The notes below the pieces were generated by a model. The model was not told where the DNA came from. It saw only the letters and a program-made list of their open reading frames with translations, and did not search any database. A stretch of 27,305 nucleotides of DNA from an uncultured Bacteroidota bacterium (GTDB lineage Bacteria > Bacteroidota > Bacteroidia > UKL13-3). Positions within the stretch are counted from its first letter, which is position 1. Each line of letters begins with the position of its first letter. Positions 1 to 7,573 of the stretch are shown in pieces. A program made the translations under genes and the position numbers. The stretch is from contig CAISTO010000471.1 in assembly GCA_903888395.1 (NCBI GenBank), positions 1 to 27,305 on the forward strand. The letters are read 5' to 3'.

Positions 1-433
1 CCGAAGGCTTTGTGCAAATATTGCGGGATTTTCGTTGTGTTTATCCATACATTTAACCCCGAATTTCATTCGGGGCTATTATTATTAAACTCCTATGGAG
101 TTTCTCTTTTTTTGTTTCTTAAGTTGACGCTCATGAAACTTATCGGAAGTTTCGTTTCTAACATTGAAAATTGTTTTAAACAAATTATTCAACAAATAAA
201 AACCGCATAGTTATTTCGTAAATATAGCTTGCAAACTATGTAATCTATGTATCTATGTGGTTTAGTTTTTTTAGCTAACAACTAACTGAATAATGAGTTA
301 TAATAAATATACTTTTAAATTTTTTTCTTGTTAACTCCAACGCGAAAACTCCTTTTTAGCTAACAAAAAATTATTTTAGAAAAAATTTAGTTTTAGATTT
401 CTTACTTTTGGAATCTAATATAAAAAATAAAGA
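1..433. repeat. Gene-free block of hairpins and inverted repeats
   Basis: No convincing gene is present; the short open frames are low-complexity artefacts. Three perfect hairpins follow one another: ccccgaat/attcgggg (57-64/68-75), aaactcc/ggagttt (87-93/97-103) and gaaactt/aagtttc (135-141/147-153). Next comes an imperfect inverted repeat, aaaccgcatag (200-210) against ctatgtggttt (253-263), whose right side contains near-repeats of tctatgta. At 344-359 the string gaaaactcctttttag shares its first 15 bases with a direct repeat at 21152-21189. Clusters like this resemble the dispersed REP-like intergenic repeats of Bacteroidota, but I cannot show copy number from one window. The last 60 bases act as the upstream region of the thioredoxin gene. 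Confidence 0.5.
403..410 (+). promoter_or_regulatory. Possible -7 promoter element of the thioredoxin-like gene
   Basis: TACTTTTG matches the Bacteroidota -7 consensus TAnnTTTG exactly and lies 23 bases before the start codon at 434. I see no good TTG element 19-21 bases upstream, so this is a half-match only. Confidence 0.4.
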
Positions 434-922
434 ATGAAAAAAATTGCAATCTTACTAAGTGTATTCATTACCATTTTAGGTATTTACTCATTTAAGCCAA
501 CCAATGAAGAAGTTAAATGGATGAACTTTAACGATGGTTATACATTGGCCAAAAAGAAAAATAAAATCATGTTGGTAGATGTTTATACAGAATGGTGTGG
601 CTGGTGTAAGCGCATGGATAAAGACACTTATGCCAAACCAAACATTGCTACTGAATTAAACAAAAACTATGTTTCGGTTAAGTTTAATCCAGAAGTTACA
701 GGCGTTACTTATACTTATAATGGTAAAACATATGATGGTCCAGGTTTGGCCGGTGCTATTAGCAATAACAGCATTAGCGGATATCCAACCACCGTTTTTA
801 TTAATCCAAATTCACACTCAACAAAAATAGAAGTTGGTTATAAAAACGAAGCTGATATGAGCGTAATTTTAGTTGATATTCAAAAGGCGCTTGCCGGTGG
901 CAAAAAAGGTAAAAAGAAATAA
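434..922 (+). CDS. Secreted thioredoxin-like protein
   Basis: A 162-residue protein with a thioredoxin fold of the thioredoxin_7/DUF255-like group. Residues 1-20 form a signal peptide (MKK start followed by a hydrophobic stretch), so it probably acts in the periplasm or at the membrane. The redox motif is EWCGWCKRMD, with the CxxC pair at C55 and C58. A cis-Pro region follows (SGYPTTVFINP), as expected for the fold. The C-terminus is lysine-rich (KKGKKK). It is likely a thiol-disulfide oxidoreductase; the partner is not visible from the context. A strong terminator follows at 962-992, so it is probably transcribed alone. The start is set by the signal peptide and by the -7 element at 403-410. 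Confidence 0.85.
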   Translation: MKKIAILLSVFITILGIYSFKPTNEEVKWMNFNDGYTLAKKKNKIMLVDVYTEWCGWCKRMDKDTYAKPNIATELNKNYVSVKFNPEVTGVTYTYNGKTYDGPGLAGAISNNSISGYPTTVFINPNSHSTKIEVGYKNEADMSVILVDIQKALAGGKKGKKK

Positions 923-961
923 TTAAAGTTATACAAGCATTAGAAACAAAAAAAATTAAAG

Positions 962-992
962 GCCCGTTTCATTCAATGAAATGGGCTTTTTT
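962..992 (+). terminator. Rho-independent terminator of the thioredoxin-like gene
   Basis: The arms gcccgtttcat (962-972) and atgaaatgggc (976-986) form an 11-bp stem with one G-T wobble and a 3-nt loop, followed by six T. The right arm contains an ATG at 976 in frame with the next gene, so that ATG is unlikely to be its real start. Confidence 0.85.
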
Positions 993-1023
993 ATTGACTT
1001 TTAAAGCCAATTTATCAAATAAT

Positions 1024-1812
1024 ATGATGTCAAATTCCGATCCGTTTTTTACCGCTTTTAAAGAAAAAATTTCAGAAAATGTTGTTCCTAGCAAATTTGT
1101 TTTAATGCAAGGAACCGAACCTCATTTGCTTTGTAAAATAGCGGCTAATCAATTACAAAATCATTTGGAAAACCAGGAAGAATGGAATCATAATTTTGGG
1201 TTGGTAAATGAAAAGAAAGGAACAGTTATTGGTAAAATGTTTGGGGTTTTGGCAGTTAAAAACCAACAAAATGAAATTGGATATTTAGCCGCATTTTCGG
1301 GAAAGTTAGCAGGTGGAAATCACCATGCAAAGTTTGTTCCACCCGTTTTTGATTTACTTACCGATAACAGTTTTTTAAACAAGGGAATGATTGAACTTTC
1401 AAGAATTAATCAGCAAATTAAGCTATTAAAAGAAGAAAAACCCTTGGCTTTTGAACAACAAATAATTCAATTAAAAGCATTAAGAAAAAGTAATTCTACT
1501 GCCTTGCAATTACAAATTTTTGAAAACTATCATTTTGTAAATGAAGGAGGCAAAACACAAAATATTTTATCAGTTTTTAAAAACGCTTCTTATAAAAATC
1601 CTCCGGCTGGAGCAGGTGAATGTGCCGCACCAAAACTCTTGCAATATGCATTTAAAAACCACATGAAACCACTTGCGCTTGCAGAATTCTGGTGGGGATT
1701 ATCGCCAAAATCGGAGCTATGGAAACACGGAAGTTTTTATGCTTGTTGCAAAGAAAAATGTGAACCTATTTTAGTATATATGTTAGCAGAAACTATTCAT
1801 GAAATGAAGTAA
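1024..1812 (+). CDS. Stand-alone N-terminal domain of an RluA-type pseudouridine synthase
   Basis: About 262 residues. The sequence matches the N-terminal domain that precedes the catalytic domain in many Bacteroidota RluA-family pseudouridine synthases. Recognisable blocks are GKMFGVLAV, GYLAAFSGKL, HHAKFVPPVFDLL, a lysine-rich helical linker, then PPAGAGECAAPKLLQYA, LAEFWWG and CCKEKCEPIL. The linker is shorter than in the full-length proteins I remember. The protein ends (ETIHEMK) where the pseudouridine synthase domain would begin, and no RluA catalytic HRLD-type motif follows. It is therefore either a natural single-domain protein or a truncated gene, and no enzymatic role can be assumed. 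The start is placed at 1024 (or 1027, adjacent ATG) because the in-frame ATG at 976 lies inside the preceding terminator. Confidence 0.7.
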   Translation: MMSNSDPFFTAFKEKISENVVPSKFVLMQGTEPHLLCKIAANQLQNHLENQEEWNHNFGLVNEKKGTVIGKMFGVLAVKNQQNEIGYLAAFSGKLAGGNHHAKFVPPVFDLLTDNSFLNKGMIELSRINQQIKLLKEEKPLAFEQQIIQLKALRKSNSTALQLQIFENYHFVNEGGKTQNILSVFKNASYKNPPAGAGECAAPKLLQYAFKNHMKPLALAEFWWGLSPKSELWKHGSFYACCKEKCEPILVYMLAETIHEMK

Positions 1813-1842
1813 TATTGTTTTAAAATATTAATTTAATAAAAA

Positions 1843-1923
1843 CCCTTGGCTTATGTTGAAATTGAAAATGGTGACTTAAAAGAAATTGATTTGCCATTAT
1901 TATTGATAGGATTTACCCCATAA
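1843..1923 (+). pseudogene. Possible 27-codon gene remnant
   Basis: Downstream of the RluA-like domain there is an in-frame stretch with protein-like composition ending in EIDLPLLLIGFTP and a TAA stop. It is closed upstream by a stop at 1837-1839 and has no ATG in frame. It reads like the conserved C-terminus of a decayed gene. I do not recognise the family, and chance cannot be excluded for a stretch this short. Confidence 0.3.
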
Positions 1924-1968
1924 TATAGCATTGCATATAAAAAGTTACATTAAATTTTTGTGTATTAC

Positions 1969-1998
1969 TTGTTTACTTCCAAAATAAATTTACTTTTG
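1969..1998 (+). promoter_or_regulatory. rpsO promoter (Bacteroidota type)
   Basis: TTG (1969-1971), a 19-base spacer and an exact TACTTTTG (1991-1998) match the -33/-7 consensus TTG-N19..21-TAnnTTTG of the phylum's primary sigma factor. Transcription would start near 2005, giving a leader of roughly 20-25 nt before the rpsO ATG at 2028. Confidence 0.75.
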
Positions 1999-2027
1999 CA
2001 GCCTTAAATAATTAAAAAAAATAGATC

Positions 2028-2303
2028 ATGCATTTGACAACCGAGGCTAAAAAAGCCATTTTCGAAAAGTTCGGTACAGCCAAGTCTACTACAGACACTG
2101 GTTCTGCTGAAAGTCAGATTGCTCTTTTCACTGAGAGGATCAATCACATTACTGGCCATTTAAAAATTAACAAAAAAGATTTTTCTGCAGAGTTAAGTCT
2201 TGTTAAGTTGGTAGGTAAAAGACGTTCATTACTAAATTACTTGATGCGTAAAGACGTTTTCCGCTATAGAGCAATTATAAAAGAACTTGAAATCCGTAAA
2301 TAA
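2028..2303 (+). CDS. rpsO: 30S ribosomal protein S15
   Basis: A 91-residue protein, close to the usual 88-89. It is S15, a primary 16S rRNA binder of the small-subunit platform. Diagnostic blocks are TDTGSAESQIALFTERINHITGHLK, covering residues of the rRNA-binding helices, and GKRRSLLNYLMRKD near residues 64-77. The gene has its own strong promoter at 1969-1998 and is followed by pnp on the same strand. That gene order is widely conserved and is known from Escherichia coli, where S15 regulates its own translation. The leader here is too short to hold a complex autoregulatory fold. Two hairpins between rpsO and pnp suggest partial termination or processing. Confidence 0.97.
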   Translation: MHLTTEAKKAIFEKFGTAKSTTDTGSAESQIALFTERINHITGHLKINKKDFSAELSLVKLVGKRRSLLNYLMRKDVFRYRAIIKELEIRK

Positions 2304-2320
2304 TATGAACGGATTGGTAT

Positions 2321-2348
2321 GTTATTTTATAAATAACTATAAAATAAC
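2321..2348 (+). other. AT-rich hairpin after rpsO
   Basis: The perfect 11-bp arms gttattttata (2321-2331) and tataaaataac (2338-2348) enclose a 6-nt loop. No T-tract follows, so it is better explained as a 3'-end stabilising or processing hairpin than as a terminator. Confidence 0.55.
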
Positions 2349-2361
2349 AGCTTAAAAAATT

Positions 2362-2407
2362 CACAAAAAGCAGGAACTAACATTTAGTTACTGCTTTTTG
2401 TGTTTTT
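2362..2407 (+). terminator. Terminator between rpsO and pnp
   Basis: The 12-bp arms cacaaaaagcag (2362-2373) and ctgctttttgtg (2391-2402) are perfect. An inner helix aactaa/ttagtt extends the stem, and five T follow (2403-2407). It should terminate or attenuate rpsO transcription. How pnp is then expressed is unclear because I find no convincing promoter at 2408-2512. Partial read-through is the simplest explanation. Confidence 0.8.
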
Positions 2408-2436
2408 AAACTTTATACAAAAAACAACAAAAGAGG

Positions 2437-2495
2437 CTTTTGCTAATCCCATCTTAGCAAAGGAATTTATAACTAAACAAATAAAAAGAGATGGG
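2437..2495 (+). ncRNA. Candidate pseudoknot in the pnp leader
   Basis: Stem 1 pairs cttttgcta (2437-2445) with tagcaaagg (2455-2463): 9 pairs including one G-U, with a 9-nt loop atcccatct. Seven loop bases, cccatct (2448-2454), are exactly complementary to agatggg (2489-2495), 17 bases before the pnp start codon, which would form an H-type pseudoknot. This is inferred by eye; no covariation data are available. A role in pnp autoregulation is plausible but unproven. Confidence 0.4.
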
Positions 2496-2512
2496 GCTGA
2501 AAAATTAAAAAT

Positions 2513-4669
2513 ATGTCACAAGCAACAATTAAAACATTTGAAATTGGTGGTAAAACCATCAGTATTGAAACAGGCCGTTTGGCTCGCCAAGCCGATGGTG
2601 CAGTAGTAGTAAAAATGGGTGATACCATGATTATGGCCACTGTAGTATCTGCCAAAGAAGCAAAAGAAGATGTGGATTTTATGCCACTTACAGTTGATTA
2701 TCAAGAAAAATTTGCGGCTGTAGGTCGTATTCCTGGTAGTTTTCACCGCAGAGAAGCTCGTTTATCTGATTATGAAATATTAATTAGTAGAATTGTAGAT
2801 AGAGCTTTACGCCCTTTATTCCCTAGCGATTACCACGCAGATACTCAAGTAGCTTTAACTTTAATATCAAGCGATCAAAATATATTGCCAGATGCATTAG
2901 TAGGTTTAGCCGCATCAGCAGCAATTTTAGTAAGTGATGTACCATTTAATGGTCCAATTTCTGAAGTTCGTGTAGCTCGCATAGATGGAAAATTTGTAGT
3001 AAATCCTTATAAAGACGAGTTAGAACGTGCTGACATGGATTTGATAGTAGCTGGTACTGAAAAAGATTTGAACATGGTAGAAGGCGAGTGCCAAGAGGTA
3101 AGCGAAATAGACATGTTAGAAGCTTTAAAAGTAGCTCATGAAGCTATTAAATTACAAATTAAAGCACAGTGGGAATTATGCGAAATGTTAGGGGGCAAAA
3201 AACCAGTTCGTGAATATAACCATGAACGTAGTAATCCGGAATTAGCAGCTGCTATTCGTGAGTTTTCTTACGATAAAATATTTGCTATTGCAAAATCAAA
3301 AGCAGGTAAAAACGAAAGAAGCGCTGGCTTTAAAGCAGTAAGAGAAGAGTTTAAAGCATTACAAGAAGAAGGAACCGTTTTAGATAAATTTTTAACTAAC
3401 AAATATTTTCATGATGTAGAGTACGATGCAGTTCGTGCCATGATTATGAATGATAGACAACGTTTAGATGGTAGAAATTTAGATGAAATTAGACCAATTT
3501 GGTCAGAAGTAGGTTACTTACCTGCTGCTCATGGTTCGGCTTTATTTACCCGTGGCGAAACTCAATCGTTAACTTCGGTTACTTTAGGTTCAAAATTAGA
3601 CGAACAATTATTAGATAGCCCAATGTTAGCTGGTTATTCAAAATTAATGTTACATTATAATTTCCCTTCATTTTCAACTGGAGAAACTAGACCAAATCGT
3701 GGTCCGGGAAGACGTGAAATTGGACATGGAAACTTAGCTTTACGTGGTTTAAAACGTGTATTACCTCCTTTAGAAGAATGCCCTTATACCATTAGAATTG
3801 TATCAGATATTTTAGAATCAAATGGTTCTTCAAGTATGGCTACAGTTTGTGCAGGTTCATTGGCTTTAATGGATGCTGGTATAAAAATTACTGGTGCCGT
3901 TAGCGGAATTGCAATGGGATTAGTAAGCGATGATACTACCGGAAAATATGCAATTTTATCAGATATTTTAGGCGATGAAGATCATTTAGGTGATATGGAT
4001 TTTAAAGTAATTGGTACCGCAAAAGGTATTACTGCTTGCCAAATGGATATTAAAATAAATGGTTTACGTTGGGAAATGGTAGAAGAAGCTTTAAACCAAG
4101 CAAAAGCAGGCAGAGAACATATTAGAAACGAAATGAGCAAAACCATTTCTGCTGCTGCTGATGATTTAAAACCACATTCACCACGCATTGAAACTTTATT
4201 GATTGATAAAGAATTCATAGGTGCGGTAATAGGACCTGGTGGAAAAATTATTCAAGGTATTCAAAAAGAAACTGGTGCTACTGTTTCTATTTCTGAAAAT
4301 GAAAAGAATGGTGTGGTAGAAATAGCTTCAAGTAATGCTGATAGTTTGCGCAGAGCAATGCAAATGATTAAAGGCATAGTTGCCGTTCCAGTTGTAGGCG
4401 ATGAATACGAAGGAAAAGTAAAAAACATTATGGACTTTGGTGCATTTGTTGAATTTTTACCTGGTAAAGATGGCTTGTTACACATCAGTGAAATTAGCTG
4501 GAACCGCATAGATAAAATGGACGGTGTTTTAGAACAAGGTCAAACGATAAAAGTAAAATTAATAGAAGTTGATAAAAAAACAGGAAAATACAGATTAAGC
4601 CACAAGGCTTTATTACCAAAACCTGAACCAACTCCTAAGCCAGAAGCTCCACAAGAGCCAACAGTATAA
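2513..4669 (+). CDS. pnp: Polyribonucleotide nucleotidyltransferase (PNPase)
   Basis: A 718-residue enzyme (E. coli 711) that degrades RNA 3' to 5' by phosphorolysis. The full domain series is present: first RNase PH domain from residue 1, helical linker, and second RNase PH domain with the acidic catalytic block GDEDHLGDMDF (D488, D490, D494, D496). A KH domain carries GPGG at about 574, and an S1 domain runs from about 628 (YEGKVKNIMDFGAFVEF). It forms homotrimers and acts in cytoplasmic mRNA turnover. The C-terminal tail is short and proline-rich (PKPEPTPKPEAPQEP). The ATG at 2513 gives the standard N-terminus. The gene lies downstream of rpsO and its leader contains a possible pseudoknot. 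A UUCG-loop terminator ends the unit. Confidence 0.97.
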   Translation: MSQATIKTFEIGGKTISIETGRLARQADGAVVVKMGDTMIMATVVSAKEAKEDVDFMPLTVDYQEKFAAVGRIPGSFHRREARLSDYEILISRIVDRALRPLFPSDYHADTQVALTLISSDQNILPDALVGLAASAAILVSDVPFNGPISEVRVARIDGKFVVNPYKDELERADMDLIVAGTEKDLNMVEGECQEVSEIDMLEALKVAHEAIKLQIKAQWELCEMLGGKKPVREYNHERSNPELAAAIREFSYDKIFAIAKSKAGKNERSAGFKAVREEFKALQEEGTVLDKFLTNKYFHDVEYDAVRAMIMNDRQRLDGRNLDEIRPIWSEVGYLPAAHGSALFTRGETQSLTSVTLGSKLDEQLLDSPMLAGYSKLMLHYNFPSFSTGETRPNRGPGRREIGHGNLALRGLKRVLPPLEECPYTIRIVSDILESNGSSSMATVCAGSLALMDAGIKITGAVSGIAMGLVSDDTTGKYAILSDILGDEDHLGDMDFKVIGTAKGITACQMDIKINGLRWEMVEEALNQAKAGREHIRNEMSKTISAAADDLKPHSPRIETLLIDKEFIGAVIGPGGKIIQGIQKETGATVSISENEKNGVVEIASSNADSLRRAMQMIKGIVAVPVVGDEYEGKVKNIMDFGAFVEFLPGKDGLLHISEISWNRIDKMDGVLEQGQTIKVKLIEVDKKTGKYRLSHKALLPKPEPTPKPEAPQEPTV

Positions 4670-4682
4670 TTTTATAACTAAC

Positions 4683-4712
4683 AAAAAAGAGAACTTCGGT
4701 TCTCTTTTTTTT
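4683..4712 (+). terminator. UUCG-tetraloop terminator of pnp
   Basis: A perfect 12-bp stem aaaaaagagaac (4683-4694) / gttctctttttt (4699-4710) is closed by a c(TTCG)g tetraloop, the extra-stable type, with T continuing to 4712. Its A-rich left arm means it could also work for transcription from the opposite strand, toward which the glycosyltransferase gene points. Confidence 0.9.
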
Positions 4713-4755
4713 ATGTCTTTTTTTTAGTAAAATGTCTTTTTATGTAATTATAAAA

Positions 4756-5625
4756 TTAAACTTTTTTATAATTTTTATAACCTATTTCCCATCCAAATAA
4801 TTTAAAAGCTAATTGTTTTAGTTGATCTTTTATTTTGGTTTTATTATGCTTCAAATCAAATTCAAACTGCCAGTTTTTATTAGCTATTCGCTGTAACATT
4901 ACTTTGGGATGTGAACTTGTAAATTTCATTAAAGAATCTATTTGCGAGTAATCAAATTCTTCTGCTTTTAATACGTTTTTATCTATCCAATTGTCATCGT
5001 GCCAAAGTTTATTTAATTCCTCTTGCTTTCGTTGCATTGCCTTTGGATTCTTCACCCATCCGTAATGATAGATGTATGCTTCTATAGGTTTTACGCTCAG
5101 CTTTTTATTGTTATTTTTCCTAAAACCTTGCGCATCTTTATAAGAATAAATGCTTTTATTATTTTTTATAATTCTTATTTCATTGTTATACCAACCACTC
5201 GAGTTGCCTATATAATCGTAAGAACCATAAAAATGTAAGTATTTAAAAAGTAAACCATCTACCTTTTTATTTGAATTAAAATGTAGCATGGCTTGATTAA
5301 TTATTGGCAAATATTTTTCATGCACTGCTTCATCGCCTTGAATATAAAAACACCAATCGTAATAGATTGGAATGGCTTGAAAAGCTTTATTGGTTTCTAC
5401 CGCTAAAACCTGTCCACCTTGTTTTAAATTTTCGTCCCAAAGGGTTTTTAAAATTTTAATTTTTTCGGGATTAATAGCTTTTATTAAAGCTTCAGTTTCA
5501 TCATCCGATTTGCCAAGGGCCACATATACTTCATCACAAATTGGCAATATAGAATTAATAGCTTCTACTATTGGATAATCGTAAATGATGGCATTTTTTA
5601 TAAAAGTAAAACCTGCTACTTTCAT
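4756..5625 (-). CDS. GT2-like glycosyltransferase
   Basis: A 289-residue protein with the layout of a family 2-like (GT-A fold) glycosyltransferase. An N-terminal strand (MKVAGFTFIKNAI) is followed by a sugar-nucleotide-binding region (CDEVYVALGKSDDET) and the metal-binding acidic motif QGDEAVHE (D98, E99), a DxD variant. The C-terminal part is lysine-rich and less conserved. It starts only 2 bases after the stop of the ABC exporter gene, so the two are almost certainly co-transcribed. That suggests a role in making or decorating a lipid-linked glycan or lipopolysaccharide at the inner membrane. Donor and acceptor cannot be told from the sequence. Confidence 0.75.
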   Translation of the reverse strand: MKVAGFTFIKNAIIYDYPIVEAINSILPICDEVYVALGKSDDETEALIKAINPEKIKILKTLWDENLKQGGQVLAVETNKAFQAIPIYYDWCFYIQGDEAVHEKYLPIINQAMLHFNSNKKVDGLLFKYLHFYGSYDYIGNSSGWYNNEIRIIKNNKSIYSYKDAQGFRKNNNKKLSVKPIEAYIYHYGWVKNPKAMQRKQEELNKLWHDDNWIDKNVLKAEEFDYSQIDSLMKFTSSHPKVMLQRIANKNWQFEFDLKHNKTKIKDQLKQLAFKLFGWEIGYKNYKKV

Positions 5626-5627
5626 AT

Positions 5628-7454
5628 TTATTCAGGTATTTGTTGCATTTGAATGAGCTGTTTGTAAGTGCCATCTTGCTGAATCAAATCGTTGTGAGTT
5701 CCTTGCTGTACTATTCTTCCTTTTTCAAGTACTACAATCAAGTCGGCATTAATAATTGTACTTAATCTGTGTGCTACAATTATGGTTGTTCTGTTCAGCA
5801 TAATATTGTTCAAAGCTTCTTGTACCAAGCGTTCGCTTGCAGTGTCTAATGCCGAAGTGGCTTCATCTAATATCAATATATCAGGATTGGTATTTACTGC
5901 TCTTGCAATGCTTAATCTTTGTTTTTGACCACCACTTAATTTGTTTCCTCTATCGCCAATATTGGTTTCATAACCATTTTCGTTTTCTATAATAAAACTA
6001 TGTGCATTAGCAATTTTAGCGGCTTCTTCTATTTGAGTTTTACTAATATTTTGCTTTGCAAAACTTATATTATTGGCAATGGTATCGTTAAATAAAATAC
6101 TTTCTTGGGTAACAATTCCCATTAACCCACGAAGCTCTAAAATTTTATAATCTCTAATATCAACTCCATCTATTAAAATTTGTCCTTCAGTTGGATCATA
6201 AAAACGAGGAATCAAATCGGTTAAAGTTGATTTTCCACTTCCCGAGGGTCCAACCAATGCAACAGTTTGCCCTTTTTTAATGGTTAAATTTAAATGTTTG
6301 ATTACCTGCTCCTCATCGTATTTAAAACTTACATTTTTAAATTCAATGGTTTCTTGAAATTTTAGAATTGAATGAGCATTTGGTTTTTCAGTAATTACCT
6401 CTTGGCTATCAATAATTTCATTTACTCTATCAATTGAAGCCAAACCTTTGTTCATAGAATTATAGGCAGAGCTGAAAGCTTTGGCAGGCGACATTAATTG
6501 AGAAAATACGGTTAAATAACCAATAAAAACCGAAGCCGACATTCCGTTTTCATTTGATAGAACCATTTTCCCGCCAATCCATAAAATGGTAGCAAAAACA
6601 GCAATACTAATGGTTTCACTTATTGGCGATGAGCCATCGCTTGTTCTATTAGCTTTTATATTTAAATCGGTAAAAAGTTTGTTTTGAATCAAAAATCGTT
6701 TCAATAAAAAATCTTGCGCATTGAATGCTTTAATTACCCTAATTCCCATTAAAGTTTCTTCTATTAAAGCTACTATATCGCCTAATTTTGATTGACTTCT
6801 TGCCGATTGTTTTTTTAGTAATCTTCCAATTAAAGCTGCAAACAAAGCACTAACTGGAAGTGCGCTAAAAACGATTAAGGTAAGCATTGGATTTACCCAA
6901 ATAAGCATTATTAAAGATATGATAATGGTGATAGGTTCTTTGGTAAATGCTTCTAACGAACTCATAATAGCCACTTCTATTTGATGTAAATCGCTGGTCA
7001 TTCGACTTAATAAATCGCCTTTTTTTTCTTTACTAAAATAGGAAAGTGGTAATACTAATATTCTATTATATGCAGCAATTCTATAATCACTTACTATAAA
7101 ATTACGTAGGGGAACCATGTAAAACAAAGCCAAATAACGAAATACATTTTTAAGCGCAATCATGATAACTACAAAACCACAAATGAATAAAAGCACGGTT
7201 TCGGCACCATAAACTTCTTTGTAATACCAAACGTTTTCTTTACCCCAAGCCACAATATGGTTAAAATCAAAATTGGTGCGAACATGTTTTGTTGTATTGT
7301 TTTGTGCGGTACTAAAAAGCACATCAAGCAATGGGATAACTAATGCAATAGAAAACAGTCCAAAAATGCTTGAAAGCACATTGCAAACAATATTCATTAA
7401 TGCATAGTATTTATATTTAAAAGTAAATTTTATAAATGTGAAGTAGCCTTTCAT
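5628..7454 (-). CDS. MsbA-like ABC exporter (fused membrane and ATPase domains)
   Basis: A 608-residue half-transporter that should work as a homodimer in the inner membrane. Residues 1-340 form the six-helix ABC membrane domain. The ATPase domain follows, with Walker A GPSGSGKST (402-410), Q-loop Q450, signature LSGGQ (506-510), Walker B ILILDE (526-531), D-loop SALD and switch histidine H562 (AHRLST). All key residues are intact. The family includes MsbA lipid A flippases and multidrug or polysaccharide exporters; substrate cannot be assigned. The downstream glycosyltransferase, 2 bases away, favours an envelope glycolipid. A well-formed promoter lies at 7472-7503. Confidence 0.88.
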   Translation of the reverse strand: MKGYFTFIKFTFKYKYYALMNIVCNVLSSIFGLFSIALVIPLLDVLFSTAQNNTTKHVRTNFDFNHIVAWGKENVWYYKEVYGAETVLLFICGFVVIMIALKNVFRYLALFYMVPLRNFIVSDYRIAAYNRILVLPLSYFSKEKKGDLLSRMTSDLHQIEVAIMSSLEAFTKEPITIIISLIMLIWVNPMLTLIVFSALPVSALFAALIGRLLKKQSARSQSKLGDIVALIEETLMGIRVIKAFNAQDFLLKRFLIQNKLFTDLNIKANRTSDGSSPISETISIAVFATILWIGGKMVLSNENGMSASVFIGYLTVFSQLMSPAKAFSSAYNSMNKGLASIDRVNEIIDSQEVITEKPNAHSILKFQETIEFKNVSFKYDEEQVIKHLNLTIKKGQTVALVGPSGSGKSTLTDLIPRFYDPTEGQILIDGVDIRDYKILELRGLMGIVTQESILFNDTIANNISFAKQNISKTQIEEAAKIANAHSFIIENENGYETNIGDRGNKLSGGQKQRLSIARAVNTNPDILILDEATSALDTASERLVQEALNNIMLNRTTIIVAHRLSTIINADLIVVLEKGRIVQQGTHNDLIQQDGTYKQLIQMQQIPE

Positions 7455-7471
7455 TATATATTTAAAGTAGG

Positions 7472-7503
7472 CAAATATGCTATTTTTTAGCCTATAAACC
7501 CAA
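7472..7503 (-). promoter_or_regulatory. Promoter of the ABC exporter-glycosyltransferase operon
   Basis: On the minus strand TTG (7501-7503), a 21-base spacer and CATATTTG (7472-7479) match TTG-N19..21-TAnnTTTG with one mismatch. The predicted start site is about 10 bases before the ATG. Confidence 0.65.
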
Positions 7504-7513
7504 AAAAATATTG

Positions 7514-7559
7514 AAAAAAAAAAGAGACATTCTATGTAAGTTGAATGACTCTTTTTTTT
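7514..7559. terminator. Terminator after the universal stress protein gene
   Basis: A-rich arm ending in agacattc (7514-7532) pairs with gaatgact followed by T (7543-7559), with one internal mismatch and a 10-nt loop. It lies between the end of the stress-protein gene and the promoter of the ABC exporter, both on the minus strand, and so separates the two units. Confidence 0.75.
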
Positions 7560-7573
7560 AAGTTATAAAATCC

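Noticed and set aside
10..210. 66-codon open frame at the left edge
   Set aside because: It runs through three hairpins of a repeat block, has no homologue I recognise and no promoter, and its composition follows the repeats.
976..1023. Upstream in-frame ATG extension of the RluA-type domain gene
   Set aside because: The ATG at 976 lies in the right arm of the preceding terminator, and the extra residues are not part of the family's normal N-terminus.
2400..2606. Open frame overlapping the pnp start
   Set aside because: It overlaps pnp in another frame and has no recognisable domain; the region is better explained as pnp leader.
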